Positions 33,436 through 45,034 of a stretch of DNA of 64,000 nt are shown here, piece by piece (the stretch's first letter is position 1; every line of letters starts with the position of its first letter). The translations under genes were made by a program, and so were the position numbers. The notes beneath the pieces were generated by a model. The model saw nothing but the letters and a program-made list of their open reading frames with translations. It ran no database searches and was not told where the DNA came from. Location of the stretch: assembly GCF_032062135.1 (NCBI RefSeq), contig NC_092859.1:69111791-69175790 (forward strand), in the 5' to 3' direction. This DNA comes from Pyxicephalus adspersus (Eukaryota; Chordata; Amphibia; Anura; Pyxicephalidae).

Positions 33436-34480
33436 TTAAAAGTACTTAAAAATGAAAAACATGTATGAAAAACAAGGTACACCCTATGATTCAATAGCTT
33501 GTGGAACCATCTTCCATCTAGCAGAAATAAATTGAAGTATTTTTTTTTTTTTAATAGACACTAACAGTGTCTGACATGATTGTAGAAGGAGTTTGGTCCA
33601 CTTTTTTTTTTACAACATTGCATGCAACAGTTCATCAAGGTTTGTGGGCATTGGTTTATGTAAAGCTCACCTAAAGTTCCACCTAATCATTTTGATTTGG
33701 TGATCTGGTTAAGGTCTTTACTTTGACTGGGCCTCACATTTGACTCTAGAATACTTTGGTATACAAAAGGAAGGAGTTCATTGTCATCTTATCTGCCTTG
33801 CTATCTTCTTAGGAGAGAAGAGGCTTTGTTCTGGCAACCCTTCCAAACAAGTCATTGGCCCTGAATTACTAAAGCTCTCCAAGGCTGGAGAGAATACACT
33901 TTGATCAGTGAAGCTGGGTGATCCAGAAAACCTAGAATAGATTCCTAAAGTTTGCTATTTGCTAGCAAATGTTTTGAATCCTGGACCAGATCCAATCCAG
34001 GTTTGCTGGATCACCCAGCTTCACTGATCAAAGTGTATTCTCTCTGGCCTTGGAAAGCTTTAAGGCCATTGTGTTAAGTCCTTTCTAATTGTACTGTCAT
34101 TAACATTGAACATGTACGGCTTATAGAATTTAAAATGTAGCTCTTGTGTGTTTTGCAACTTCTTTGAACATTACATGATCTGACCTTGGGGTGAACTTGA
34201 TGGGACATCCACTCCTGGGAAGATTATTTTAAAATGGTCTTTTAACACTTCCCAGATTGGTGGACAGCAACAATTACTTCTCTATAAGCATTGCTAATGT
34301 CTTTCCTCTCTAGCATTTTGTTAGCACACACCTAAATCCTCTAGATCAGCAAACTTTCAAAAATTCCATTTTTATAGAAGTAGTCACACTTGCAAATAAT
34401 CAAATTTTGATTAGCACCTGGCTGCCACTTACCCTCCTAATTGCAATGAAAATGGTAAGATTGTCCCTAATTGTTCAGAT
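33436..34480 (-). pseudogene. Tc1-type transposon remnant, split by a MITE
   Basis: This is a different Tc1 family from the one at 22.3 kb. On the minus strand the words SGCPIKFTPR (about 34185-34220), the HTH region around 34240-34310 and the ALARRKP-equivalent stretch near 33810-33850 can be followed. 33580-33740 corresponds to the C-terminal third (after the DDE glutamate). The middle of the transposase, including the catalytic aspartates, is deleted between about 33740 and 33745. The hairpin MITE at 33858-34066 interrupts the N-terminal half. The element ends are approximate. Confidence 0.7.
33853..34071. mobile_element. Hairpin MITE, copy 2, inserted in a Tc1 remnant
   Basis: 209 bp (33858-34066) forms a near-complete inverted repeat with TTTGCTATTTGCTAGCAAAT at the turn. 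CATTG is present at both edges (33853-33857 and 34067-34071), consistent with a short target duplication; because the ends read GGCC, a 3-bp ATT reading is also possible. Removing it leaves continuous Tc1 sequence. Confidence 0.88.
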
Positions 34481-34489
34481 GCTGCTTCC

Positions 34490-34765
34490 CGCTAGGTACA
34501 CACGTGCGATGGTTCTTGTCGGACAATCAGCTCAGGGCTCAAAACGGACGAGAATCTTGCCTGTGTACAGTGCTCATCATCTGAACAACTGTCCTGGAAG
34601 ATCCACAAACTATGGACGACAAACGATCGTAATGGAAGTGAAGGGGGAGAGAGCGCAGCAGGGTGCCGCTCCGTCGTTCTCCCTCTCCATACAGCAGAAT
34701 GGTGCTGTAGTTAGAGCACTTATTCATGCATTGTGCAGTCGTTCCTTTTATTGTCTAGGTAGGGG
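34490..34765. repeat. MITE related to 401-714
   Basis: It starts CTAGGTACACACGTGCGATG and ends ATTGTCTAGGTAG, with a GC-richer core. The ACACACGTGCGAT start resembles the left end of the MITE at 401-714. The ORFs on both strands (34407-34784, 34539-34727) are artefacts of its composition. Confidence 0.55.
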
Positions 34766-37639
34766 AAGTGATGCTAAACAATAGGACAGAGTGGTACTAG
34801 TAATATTGGATGGACAAAAATACAAATTGCTTGGCAGGTAAATCAGCTCCCTCTTATGCATTTTATCTGTGCATTTTTATCTGCTTATATTCAGCCTTAA
34901 GGGGAAACACGTTCCTAAAACATCACCAGTAAACTCAGCCACCTGTTGAAAATCAACATTAACCTAAACAACAGTACTGGGTCTCATACCCCATTCCAAG
35001 GGCTAATTGCTTGTTTATGCTAGAAGATGATGCTGGTGAAGTAAAACTTACATTACTTCTTGTTTTTTTCATCTGCTGGTGATCTCTTTAGCTGCCTGAT
35101 GTTCTGATTTGTTAGTAGGGCCCTAACATTTTGCCCTACAGTACAAGACTTATAGACTTCCACTGAAGGAGGTTACATCAGCTCACTGTTCAGGTAGAGA
35201 GGATTAAAAAGAAGCTGTGGGAGAGGTCCAGTAAAGCAGAGGAGAACAAGTGACAAAGTAAGGTGTTTTCATTTTGTATTATTCTGTAGACAAAATGCTC
35301 AGTTAACTTCTGCAGTGGAGTGTGGGACTCAATGCCTGAGTAAAAATGATTCCTGCCTTGAGTTTAGCATTAACTCATCTACCATAATTTTGTAGTACAA
35401 GGGCATACCGGACTGGATACAAGATACAGATTGCTTGCCTCTGTCCCTTTATTGGTAGCATAAAATATATAGGTATGCACATAAAATATAATGCCAAATA
35501 AAAATAATCACCTGGACCAAGAGAGTTATGCATCTGTTTCAAAATATATGCTATGGCATGTATTTGTACTGTTTACTTTTAACGCCCATGTAGACTTCAC
35601 AAGGCTAAGACATTACACACAAGTCATTTCTTGATTTTATTACACAACCTCATTTTCTTCTAATAAAATGTATCCACTCCACGTTCACCAGCCCTTTCTG
35701 TTCATTGCAAAATTTGATTACATTGCAAATAGTGATATCATCTACTACAGGAAGGGAAAGTCGAGACACCGTTATTTGCTTACTAGGATTTATACAGACA
35801 GCTATTTTGGTGGTTGATGCCTAAAAAGCATATTTTTGGAAGTCTGTAATTTTGATTTAACAACCTCATGCTCTGTGTATGCATCCACACACATAAACTT
35901 TGTAGTTTGCACATTTAAATCCAGGGTCATCCACTAATCACAAGGCAGCAAGAACTCTTTCTGGGAATTGTCAGTTTACCTTTAGACCTTCTCCCTTTTT
36001 ATTTTCCAAACCACTTGCCACTAATAAAAAAATATTTGAAGCTGAGAATGTTAATTATACGTGTTCAGAATGGTCAGGAATTCAGCCTGTAAAGCTTAAG
36101 TAAGAATGCATTTCTTAGTTTTTACTACAAGTGTAGCATTCCTGGTATCTTACACATGCTCTCCTAGCCATGTTCCCTCTGTTAGGGCATGATAGAATTA
36201 GTGATATCTCACACCAAAAAGGTGCTCTTCAGGCATATAGCTAAATAACTTATGGAAATGTATATAAGGTTACTGCTTTACTTGATCCTACCTTTCATGA
36301 GATTTACACAGTCATTTTATACAGCAGAACCAGACTGATGACCTGATTTTTTGTGCTGTATCTGTACAACTCAGTGTCAATTCTCTGCATGCCTTGGTGT
36401 CAAAGTGAAAGATATTTTATGGGCATGCATGGGACTCATGACATTCCAGCCAAGCCAATCAAGTTGTCCAAAGATTCTGAACTCTGAAGAACAAGACTTG
36501 GGTAAGGATGACTATCATGCCAATATGTGACCTACCTACATTTATTTAAGATAACCCCACTAACCCTATATGGGAATATAACACATTTTCCCAAACTCTA
36601 TTCTATCTTGCTTTGGAGACCTAGCATGGTATTGCACTATTTAAACTATTACATATGTTATGCAAACACCTGAAATCAGCTCTGATAAAAGTGTGCAGCA
36701 TTGGTCTTCCGTGTACAAATATGTGCCAGTTAAGAAATGAACCATTTTCAGACTGTTTCAGAACAGATATCCGTCCCTCAATGTCATAACAATTTCTATA
36801 TTTATATTCCAGACTGGCTCAATAATCTTTGTGTGTTTGTGTTTTGTGCCAGTAACTATAGAAGGTTATAAAACCTTTTTACTAGATGTGATCTTTTTTT
36901 GAGAAGATTGAATTATCTGTTATGACATGAACCTTTCCACTTCCAAGTGTCAAAACACAAAATATTGTTTACTCTTAATGCTTGCAGAGAAAATGTTTTT
37001 TTAATCCAAGTTACACAATGGTTGGTTTGTATGTACATGTACTACATTTATCAGACTATAATGATTTTCATAAAACTGTATCATGTACAAAATGTTTTCC
37101 ATGTAATACCCCTGTTTATTTTAAAGGACAACTTGTTGAGATACACAGTGTAATTGCACTGCCGCTGCAAACACTCTGTGGTGGCTAATCTATAAATCCC
37201 CATATTCAATAAACTAACACAATATGAAAAGATAGGCTTTAAAAAATGAGAAAGTAAAAAAGTATGTTCTGCAATGATGGTTTAAAATATGTGCATACTG
37301 AGGGCCCATTCAAAGCAGCCTGGTACAATATGGTGTTTTTAATAAATGTGCATTAATATATACTACTTTAAGGCAATCTATTAATTTAAATGGGCTTCCT
37401 AACACAAGACAAGGGACTATCTTTCTTTATGGCATTTTTAGCATCATAAATAGGAGATAGGCACATGACTGAGTGGCGTGGGAGCCAGAGAGCTATGGGC
37501 TAAGGAAAGTGCTGGAAGGTTAAGGAGGGGGAAGATGATTGGAGGGGGAATGGAAAAAGGGGAGGGGAATGCCACATGCAGTTAGAGCAGGCAGAGGAAA
37601 GGTTGTGTTGTGGTCAGAGGGGTCAGCTAGTACCAGGGT
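34766..37639. other. Unassigned sequence
   Basis: About 2.9 kb of largely AT-rich DNA where I recognise neither genes nor elements. The overlapping ORFs at 36947-37188 have no domain. The base composition turns purine-rich at about 37440, leading into the DIRS fragment. Confidence 0.4.
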
Positions 37640-38400
37640 GCAGGCTAGGTTAGGCCATGAGTGAGGATGGGGCTTCATTAGCACAGCATAGGATGGCTGC
37701 TTGGGACCATGGGCCTGCTTGGGTGCAGAATATGAAAAAGGAGGCTCTTCATGGGGTCCCTCTGGCCTCTCCAGTGGACCTGAGCCTAAAGAAGACCTCC
37801 TGGGTTTGGGCAGAGGCAAAGAAAGGACCCTCCAATCTGGGGGTGAACCTCAAGGTACAGGAGAGGGGCCTTGATGGCTATGGCGGATATTGAGGTGGCA
37901 TTCTGGTTATTTCCTGGTTTACAGCTTACAGCTGTTGGGGTGTACTTCATTTTTTTTTATTGATGGATTCCTGCCTATATGATGCTCAGTGTCTTGCACA
38001 TTATTTGATTTTTTTCTTTTTTGAATGGGTTGTTTGGGAGGTGGCCACCCTGACACATATGGTGGACCGTTTTGGAGTGCATTTAGCTGCGGACAAAACG
38101 AGGGTCTGACCTTGGTGCTGGTATTTCTGGGTATTGTGATGGACTCAGTAGCCATGAAGTGACAGACAGGGAGGAGGTACCTAGAACTCTAGCCTAGAAC
38201 TGTGGCAGCTGGGTTTCCTGGAAGGCAGAGCTCTTGCTGGTCTGGAGAGTGGTAGAGGGGACCTTATTTTAGGTATGGTGTTTTCTAATTTGAAAAAGGG
38301 AATGGTAATGGGGAAAATTTGGTTGATCTGGGAACCGTCTGGGTGATATTGGCACCTGAGCCAGGGTATGCCAGCTAGGGGCCAAAAATATCAATCCATT
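37640..38400 (+). pseudogene. DIRS-type fragment (RT)
   Basis: At about 38050-38155, two plus-strand frames give VDRFGVHLAADKTR followed, after a 1-base shift, by LVLVFLGIVMDSVAMK, the RT segment just after YLDD in DIRS/Ngaro elements (compare GVPLAHEKT and CFLGIVVDSERME in the intact copy). The preceding ORF (37657-37893) is Lys/Trp-rich and might be gag, which is weak. The fragment ends about 10 bp before the LTR at 38411, which may have truncated it by insertion. Confidence 0.6.
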
Positions 38401-38410
38401 GCAGACTCAG

Positions 38411-39123
38411 TGTCACAATGCCAGAGGGCAAGACGGTGGACCCTCCGTATCACCAGCTCAGTTGGCACAGACGTGCACGAGCACAGAGTCTAAGCAGCTG
38501 CCTGGTCTTCACCAGAGCCTCCAGAGGTGAGAATGTTGGCTGCAGTCAACTGCCAGGTTGCGTCCCCCATGCATGCAGAGGTAGGTGACTGCTGACAGAC
38601 AAGAATCAGACAAGGTGCAGGAACCTGAGACAGAATCAAGATCAAACAAGCCAAAGGTCAGGGCAGGCGGCAAGCAGGAGTAGCCAAGGATCAAAGCCAG
38701 AGTCGGGACACAGGAAATCGGTAGCTGGAGACGCAGGCAAGAATAGCAGGAACCTGGCACAGAGCCTAAGGAAACTCCTTGTTCAGGCAACTTTCTGTTG
38801 CCAGTGACTTCCTTTTATAGGGGAGGTCAAGAGACAGATGGAATTCACATAAACCGCAGGTAAGCAAACCCACCAAAAGAGTGAGTGCGGAAGCAGAGGC
38901 AGCTCAGGTGGTGTTTGCATTTCTGCTAGCAGATGGAGTACTTCTGTGGATTATTCTGGTTATCTGGGGTAAAGAGGCAGCACTCATGGGATCACGTGAC
39001 TCAGAGCAGGAAGTGACCAGCGGACAGGATTCCTGAACAAGGCTGCTGCTGGCTGAAGAGGAATGTGAGGTGGGTGGTACACACACAGGCACAGATCCAT
39101 TGGTCCTGTAGGGATCTGTGACA
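38411..39123 (-). repeat. 3' LTR of a chromodomain gypsy element
   Basis: 713 bp beginning TGTCACAGATCCCT and ending GGCATTGTGACA on the minus strand, i.e. TG...CA with 7-bp inverted ends. A TATAAAA box (minus strand, about 38813-38820) marks the likely promoter. A polypurine tract (TAAGAGGGGGGTAT, minus strand, 39124-39137) sits immediately upstream, exactly where plus-strand DNA priming is expected. Integrase C-terminus and chromodomain coding lies beyond it. The minus-strand ORFs inside (38509-38790, 38904-39092) are not genes. Confidence 0.85.
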
Positions 39124-39670
39124 ATACCCCCCTCTTAGGGTCTTGTCCAGCCCGGTCCCCTCCGGGTTTGTTGGGAAATTTTAGGTGAAACATTTTAAGA
39201 AGTAGGGGAGCATGAAGATCCTTTAAAGGGACCCAGGAACGTTCCTCAGGGCCATAGCTCTTCCAATGTACTAAATATTGCAAAGATCCCTGGATGAGTC
39301 TGGAATCCAAGATCTGCCCTACCTCGTATTCCTTTTCTAAGGCCGCAGGAATAGGGCCAGGAGGTACAGACTTTTTAGGGAATCTGTTAAGAATTACAGG
39401 TTTAAGGAGTTAAAAGTTTATTGAATTTTCAGGGATTGAGGTAGTTTTAGCTTGTAGGTAACCAGAATAATTTGAGCCAAAACAGCAAAAGGACCTATGT
39501 ATCAAGGGGCAAGCTTGGTAGAAGGCATCTGCAGCCGAACGTGCTTTGTGGAAAGCCACACTTTATCACCTGGCGAAAACCGGGGTGCAGGTGTTCTTTC
39601 TTTGTCAGCTTATCTTTGGTAGCGAGCTGGAGAGCAAAGTCCCTTGGACCTTTTTCAGATTTGCTGGATG
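39124..39670 (-). pseudogene. Gypsy integrase C-terminus with chromodomain
   Basis: Reading the minus strand from 39670: GDKVWLSTKHVRLQMPSTKL and APRYIGPFAVL form the integrase C-terminal module. A broken linker follows, then at 39345-39180 a chromodomain (QYLVHWKSYGPEERSWVPL and an LLLKMFHLKFP tail). Chromodomains in such elements direct integration to marked chromatin. Stops near 39410-39440 and 39480 show decay. Everything upstream (RT, RNase H, gag) is missing at about 39670, where an unrelated 98-bp tandem repeat begins. Confidence 0.85.
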
Positions 39671-39699
39671 TGATCAGCAGTGGCAGCAGCAGAAGGTTG

Positions 39700-39898
39700 T
39701 ATGGCTACACAGTGTGGTATATCAGGTGTGGGTATACCTGATGATTTTAGGACTATGCTGAATTTCTGCATAGCCTTATTTTGTGTTCATAGACTGGTAT
39801 GGCTACACAGTGTGGTATATCAGGTGTGGTTATACCTGATGATTTTAGGAATATGCTGAATTTCTCCCTACCCTTATATTGTGTTCAAAGACTGGTAT
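39700..39898 (+). repeat. 98-bp tandem duplication
   Basis: Two adjoining copies starting TATGGCTACACAGTGTGGTA (39700 and 39798), about 95% identical, at the truncation edge of the gypsy fragment. Confidence 0.9.
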
Positions 39899-40219
39899 CC
39901 AGAATGTGTGACTTCATGGAAACAAAGTAAAGGTATCCAGCTAATTATGCATCAGAGGAAAACATACAAATATATTTTTAAGGACATCCAGATTTCATGT
40001 ACACTTTAAATACAGTCTGAACCCACAACTTCACATTTGCCACTGTTCTTGTACCCACTAACGTACAAACCAAATTAAAATTTTAAACCTCCATTCACTA
40101 CAGAATAAGGTGGTGTAAAACAGAAAATGTAGACTGCAGTGTACAGAATAAGGCAGTATGAAATAGGAATCTTCAGCGCAGAGTACAGAATGAGGCGGAT
40201 TACAGAAGTGTCCCAAGAT
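39899..40219. other. Unassigned, with a degenerate 42-bp triplet
   Basis: 40098-40205 holds three imperfect units starting TACAGAATAAGG (about 42 bp each). No gene is seen. Confidence 0.5.
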
Positions 40220-40424
40220 AATAAAGCATACCTAAACTCACAATTTTCACTTTCAATAAAAGGGTAGGCAACCCGGCGCCTATAGCGCCGACACGAAAAT
40301 GGATCCCGGGATGACGCCGGACCCGATGGAAGAGACCCCTGGACCGATTGACTGCGCTGCTGGATAAAAGGTAAGTAAACTTTTTTTGTTTCGGGGGACT
40401 TTTGAGTTTAGTTCCTCTTTAAAG
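40220..40424 (+). repeat. GC-core MITE with splice-donor-like end, copy 2
   Basis: It starts AATAAAGCATACCTAAAC and ends GTTTAGTTCCTCTTTAAAG, the same ends as 30765-31106. The core is GC-rich (GGCGCCTATAGCGCCG). A perfect AAGGTAAGT donor-like word lies at 40368-40376. Confidence 0.7.
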
Positions 40425-40575
40425 AGTTAATTTATCGACTTAAATACTTTTGCTTGCACTTGGTAAGTTTTGGTATTTTGTAGATTTGATAAGATAATAA
40501 ATAAATAAATGTGTATTCATTTAACTATATACATTTTACCAAACAGGTTTACGTAAAGCACTGAAATTTCAACTT

Positions 40576-41297
40576 GCAGTTGTTAGGAGATGCGTTTCTG
40601 ACCGGCAATTCTGCTATGAGCCACCACACAGCTTATTCTCTCTGATGTCATCACTTGAAGCAGCAGAAGAAATCTAGGAATTAGTTGTCTGTCCTCTGCT
40701 CTGCAGCCCCAGGGTTGCTGTAGCTGTGCACCTTCCATTATACCCTTTTCACCTTTACAGCAAGCAAATACACTGAGCCTATATGCAGCTGAAGGAGACC
40801 TGGAGGTCATGCTGCAACCAATGAGCAAGATAATTCCTGGTCTTAATCCTGTTCTGCCATTGGCTCCTGGGGCTTTATAGCTTCTCTGCCCCAGTCACCT
40901 GTTATATCATTAAACTGGGTTGATCTGCTGCTGGTGTGTTTATTTCACTCTCTTTTACTGACTCTCCCTGTATTGACCCTCTGATCGTATGCTGCCTGAA
41001 CCAACTTTTTGTTTGTGACCCCAACTTTGCCCTGGGATGCCTTGTCTGGTGGACTGATTACCTGTGTATGACCTCTGGCTCAGTATTTTGGGCAGGTCTC
41101 TGCAGGAATCTTTATTACTGGATCTGTGGGTGCTTGGTTCTCTGCCTATCCCTTCCCCAGGCACCAATCCTTGTGCACTAAGTCCTGGGGGCAACCAGTC
41201 TCCTAAGGCTGAGCAGGGGCTTGCTATTGGTGAAGAGTGCAATCGTAGATTGGGGAACTGGCATTTGGCAAGAACTGGAACAGGGCCCTACAGCAGT
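40576..41297 (+). mobile_element. Solo LTR with 5-bp target duplication
   Basis: The 712-bp segment 40581-41292 starts TGTTAGG and ends CCCTACA (TG...CA, imperfect inverted ends) and is flanked on both sides by GCAGT (40576-40580 and 41293-41297). A CTTTATAG TATA-like box lies near 40873, and the downstream half is pyrimidine-rich as in many gypsy or retrovirus-like LTRs. No coding region adjoins it, so it is a solo LTR left by recombination between two LTRs. Orientation is inferred from the TATA position. Confidence 0.85.
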
Positions 41298-43490
41298 TAG
41301 CTTAGATGAGGCTAACAGGATCTTTTTCTCATTACCCCCAGGCTTTGCACTGGTGTCCTATTTTGTCACAAAAAATTGGTCTGGTATACTTGCAAGGAGC
41401 TTCAGTGACCTTCGGAAGCAATTTCAAGCCCAATGCATCTTTGAAGGTGTTGAGTGAAAAAAAAATCTGTATCTGTTAAATTTAGACCATGTCTCCACAA
41501 GGAGAAACTAATGCTTAGCCTGAGTTGAGGCCAATTGGAAGTTTACCATGCCAACAGTTATATATTCAATCACCACCATTGCTATTGGTTACTACTACTG
41601 GGACATCCCTAACACCATCAGCCAAGAAAGCCGGCAAAGATACAAAAAACAAACAACATACAAAGGCTCATGTTACAATGGTCAAAAGTAAAAAAAAAGA
41701 CAATACAAAAGGCTGGGTTTATTTTAATGTAGCTCATAAATGTTGGGTTCTTGTTGTAAAGGATGGCCACACCATGTTCTTCATATTATAGACTTAAGAT
41801 TGGAAGAAGATACCTGCTTGTGTAAAAATGTGATAAATGCACAGTATTTTCAATGCATTAAGATGGCAAACCTGCCAATTTTCTTGGTCTATTTCTTTTT
41901 TCCTGTTTTTAAAGCGAAAATATTATTCAAAACACATGTGATTGCTGAGAAATGTCCCTCCAAAATGTGATTCGTTTTTCTGTGCTCTTCATCCAAGAAC
42001 TGTTGGCCCCTTACCCTGGATCTTGCTGTTCCGTCTCAAAGTGTCTTCTTAACTGTCTTTCAATTCATATAACCTATCATTATAACAAGGAGTTTCTTGC
42101 ATTATTAAATTGGATGAAAAGACCTTTTGGTCTTGACAGAACATACTAAAAATGGGAGGAGTGCATATTTTCCTAATGGAGCTAATGATCTACCAAAGAT
42201 ATGGGACATTCAAGACATTTATTGCATTTTTCCGCCATCACAGAAGTGTATTGGCTAACAAGCTGGCATTTTTCAGCGGCGTCATGAGCCCAGCCTTAAA
42301 TCAATTACTCGCTTAATACTGCTACGTGCAAATCTTGTATTGTTTGAGTGGGAGACATTATATCATGTCCTGGAAACTCAAGGTGTGCATTCCATCCTGC
42401 TTTCAAGATGCTGTTATGATAACAATACAGTTAGAAACAGATTCTCTAACCTGGGGCATCAGATTGATTTCCATGGGGAGTGAAGTGCAATCATCCAGAC
42501 TCATGCAATTCATGAACTCTGAATTATAAGTAGAAAAGCACTAGGTAAATTAACAAGTCATTTGAAGTTCCACTGAAGCATAGAGTTGATTTTACAAGGA
42601 TTTTCATAAAAGTTATGCCGTGGCAAGACACTGGAAGTTTGTGCATTACCAAAAACAAGCGCTTTGTTCTTAAGATTTTAAAAGCGTTGTAGTTTACGAA
42701 CACCAACATCTGTCTTTGCAGTACATTTAATGAGGCACGGATTTCTCTACTGCCATTGCTGACAGACAGTCTCCTCAACATACATAGGGTTTAGTTGTTA
42801 ACATTTTGTACAGAAAGGTTGTTCTTGAAGTTAGTTAGTCTTAGCATTGGATCGCAGATGAGCTGTTGACAGTTTACAAGAGTTAGATTGCTAATAAAAT
42901 ATTAACTGTTCATAGTTACTATGGTTTCATGCATACTGTTTTCACTTGTAGCCCTGTTTTGGGGGTTGTCAGAAATGTCCCATTCCAAAGAGACTACGAC
43001 ACTAATCTTTTAGGTAACAAAAAAAAACAGAGCCTGCACTAAGGGCCTAATTTATTAAAGCTCTCTAAGGCTGGGGATCTTTAATAACTTTCATCGGATC
43101 TCAGGATACACACAGCTTCCTGTGCAACAACAATCAGACTACCAAAACATGGCACACTTGCATTTTCTTTTTGGCCTGGTGGACATTTAACAGCAAGAGC
43201 TCCAAAAGACAGGTTACGCACTCCCAATCTGTATGTACTTTCAGTAGCGCTTACTTATAAATCCTTCCACAGTCCTTCAGCCTGGGGATTTTGGCCCAGA
43301 TTTCATGAGGTTACATGGGATAATCATGGAAAATACACTTGGTAGACCCTTCTGTTTCTAACACAGGGCTACACACTACCATATTATGACACATGTTGGT
43401 GCGAAACTAAATTTATTTGGGTAAATAATATTATTAACCTACTTCTTAGGGGTTACAGGGTTAGTTGATCTAATTACTAAACAATATCCC
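41298..43490. other. Mostly unassigned, with a hairpin-MITE scrap
   Basis: 43041-43080 (GGGCCTAATTTATTAAAGCT) is the end of the hairpin MITE family seen at 30.0 and 33.9 kb. Otherwise nothing is recognised; the ORFs at 41525-41791, 41740-41970 and 42524-42781 have no family resemblance. Confidence 0.5.
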
Positions 43491-43496
43491 ATATAT

Positions 43497-43501
43497 ATTT
43501 A

Positions 43502-43553
<52 letters not shown>
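43497..43553 (+). repeat. (TA)n microsatellite
   Basis: About 20 TA units follow a TATATATG lead and pass into GTGTGTG and poly-T. Confidence 0.95.
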
Positions 43554-43554
<1 letters not shown>

Positions 43555-43788
43555 TTTTTTAGTTTTGAATTAAAAAAGGGTTAGAAACTCTGACTTTTAT
43601 TATTATTGGTGCCCCAGATAAAAAGTTTTTTACATCCTGAGACCAAATAAAGCACAAACAACCTGACAATTCGAAGGACTACTTTTTTTCATACTGCTTT
43701 TATTAGATGATTAAGCTAGAAGATGCCCATTAAAGCTAAGAAATCATTCAAATCTTTTTTAAGCTACACTCTGGTATACACAACTATC

Positions 43789-44260
43789 TACAGTGGATAT
43801 AAAAAGTGAACACATCCCTGTTATGCCAGGTTTTTGTGATAAAAAAAGAGACCACTGTAAATTATTTCATACATTTTTCCCACTTTTAATGTGACCTATA
43901 ACCTGTACAATTCAACTTAAAGACAAACAAATCTGCTAGGGGAAAAATAATAAAAAATAAAAAAGCATGTGCACACTCTTAAACTAATACATTGTTGAAG
44001 CATCTTTTGATTTACATACAGCATTCAGTCTTCTTGGGTGGGAGTCTACTAGCATGGCACAACTTGACTTAGCAATACTTGCCCACTCTTCCTTGCAAAA
44101 GTGCTCCAAAACTGTCAGATTGCAAGGGTATTGCTTGTGCTCAACCCTCCTCAGGTCATCTCACAGATTTTCATTTCAATTTAGGTCTGGGCCCTGGCTA
44201 GCCATTCCAAAACTTTAATTGTTTTCTGGTGTATGCTTATTTTGCAATCATTTGAAATAA
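43789..44260 (-). pseudogene. Tc1-type transposon end, third family
   Basis: TA (43789-43790) is followed by CAGTGGATATAAAAAGTGAA, the terminal repeat of a Tc1 family common in fish and frogs. Minus-strand reading over 44210-44020 gives a decayed transposase C-terminus around the catalytic-Glu region (an LEWLARAQT-type stretch replacing LEWPSQSPDLN), with stops. The rest of the element is missing beyond about 44260. Confidence 0.7.
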
Positions 44261-45030
44261 GCACCCCAAATCTTTTTTTTTACACTGCTTTACTAGTTTT
44301 CTGACCCTACTAAACCATGTTCTATGTTACAAACATCTCCAGAAAAAAAAAATAAACCCCCAGTAAAGCCATGTTGGAGTTTGGCAAACTGTGTACTTTT
44401 CAATGTTTATGTCTTTTTTTTTTAAAGAAATATTTCATTATCTTTACCACTACAGATGTTAAATTCACTGTCCTGTAGTTGCTAGCCTATTCTTTTGAAC
44501 TCTTTTTGTAGATAGATACAATTATTTGCTATCCAACAAGCATAAAGAACTTTTACTTTAATAAGCATTTAAGCAGTCTTCAAATACACTCGCCTGTCCC
44601 CGTTTTGTTGCCGGTATCACCATCTTCTTACTTTTTCTCTTAGATTTTTAGATTTTTGGCCATCTTGATTGGCTGGGCCAGGACGATGTAACTCCTGTGT
44701 TGGGTATCCCAGTATACTAAGCTGAGCTGCGCATGACTTTTTTGTCAGAAGACAGTGATCAGGCAGGTAAGCATGTTTCATTGCAGAAGGGATATCACCT
44801 GTCCCTTTCTGCATGAAAGACCTGTCTGATTAATAATTTGCAAAGCAAAACTTTAGTTCCACTTTAAGTGCATCTGTTTCCAGGCTATGGACATTTTTTG
44901 CTGTTAAACTTAATTCTTAAGGAGCCTCAAAATTACAAAAATACTCCTAAGTAATTTTAGTGATTTTCTAATGGTTGAAAATCACCTACTGTTTTTAGCA
45001 GGCTGTTAGGGTCCTGTTTTCATACTAAAA
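44261..45030. repeat. Unassigned AT-rich sequence plus a probable MITE
   Basis: 44575-44870 contains a GC-richer core (GGCTGGGCCAGGACGATG) and ends ACTTTAGTTCCACTTTAAG, like other frog MITE ends in the window. A CAGGTAAGC donor-like word sits at 44764-44772. 44261-44574 and 44871-45030 are unassigned. Confidence 0.45.
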
Positions 45031-45034
45031 CAAT

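Noticed and set aside
38509..39092. Minus-strand ORFs in the gypsy LTR
   Set aside because: They lie wholly within the LTR promoter/leader region and have no recognisable domain.
44640..44700. SWPSQSR-like reading resembling the Tc1 catalytic-Glu region
   Set aside because: Only seven residues agree, the following residues do not, and the DNA fits a MITE core better.
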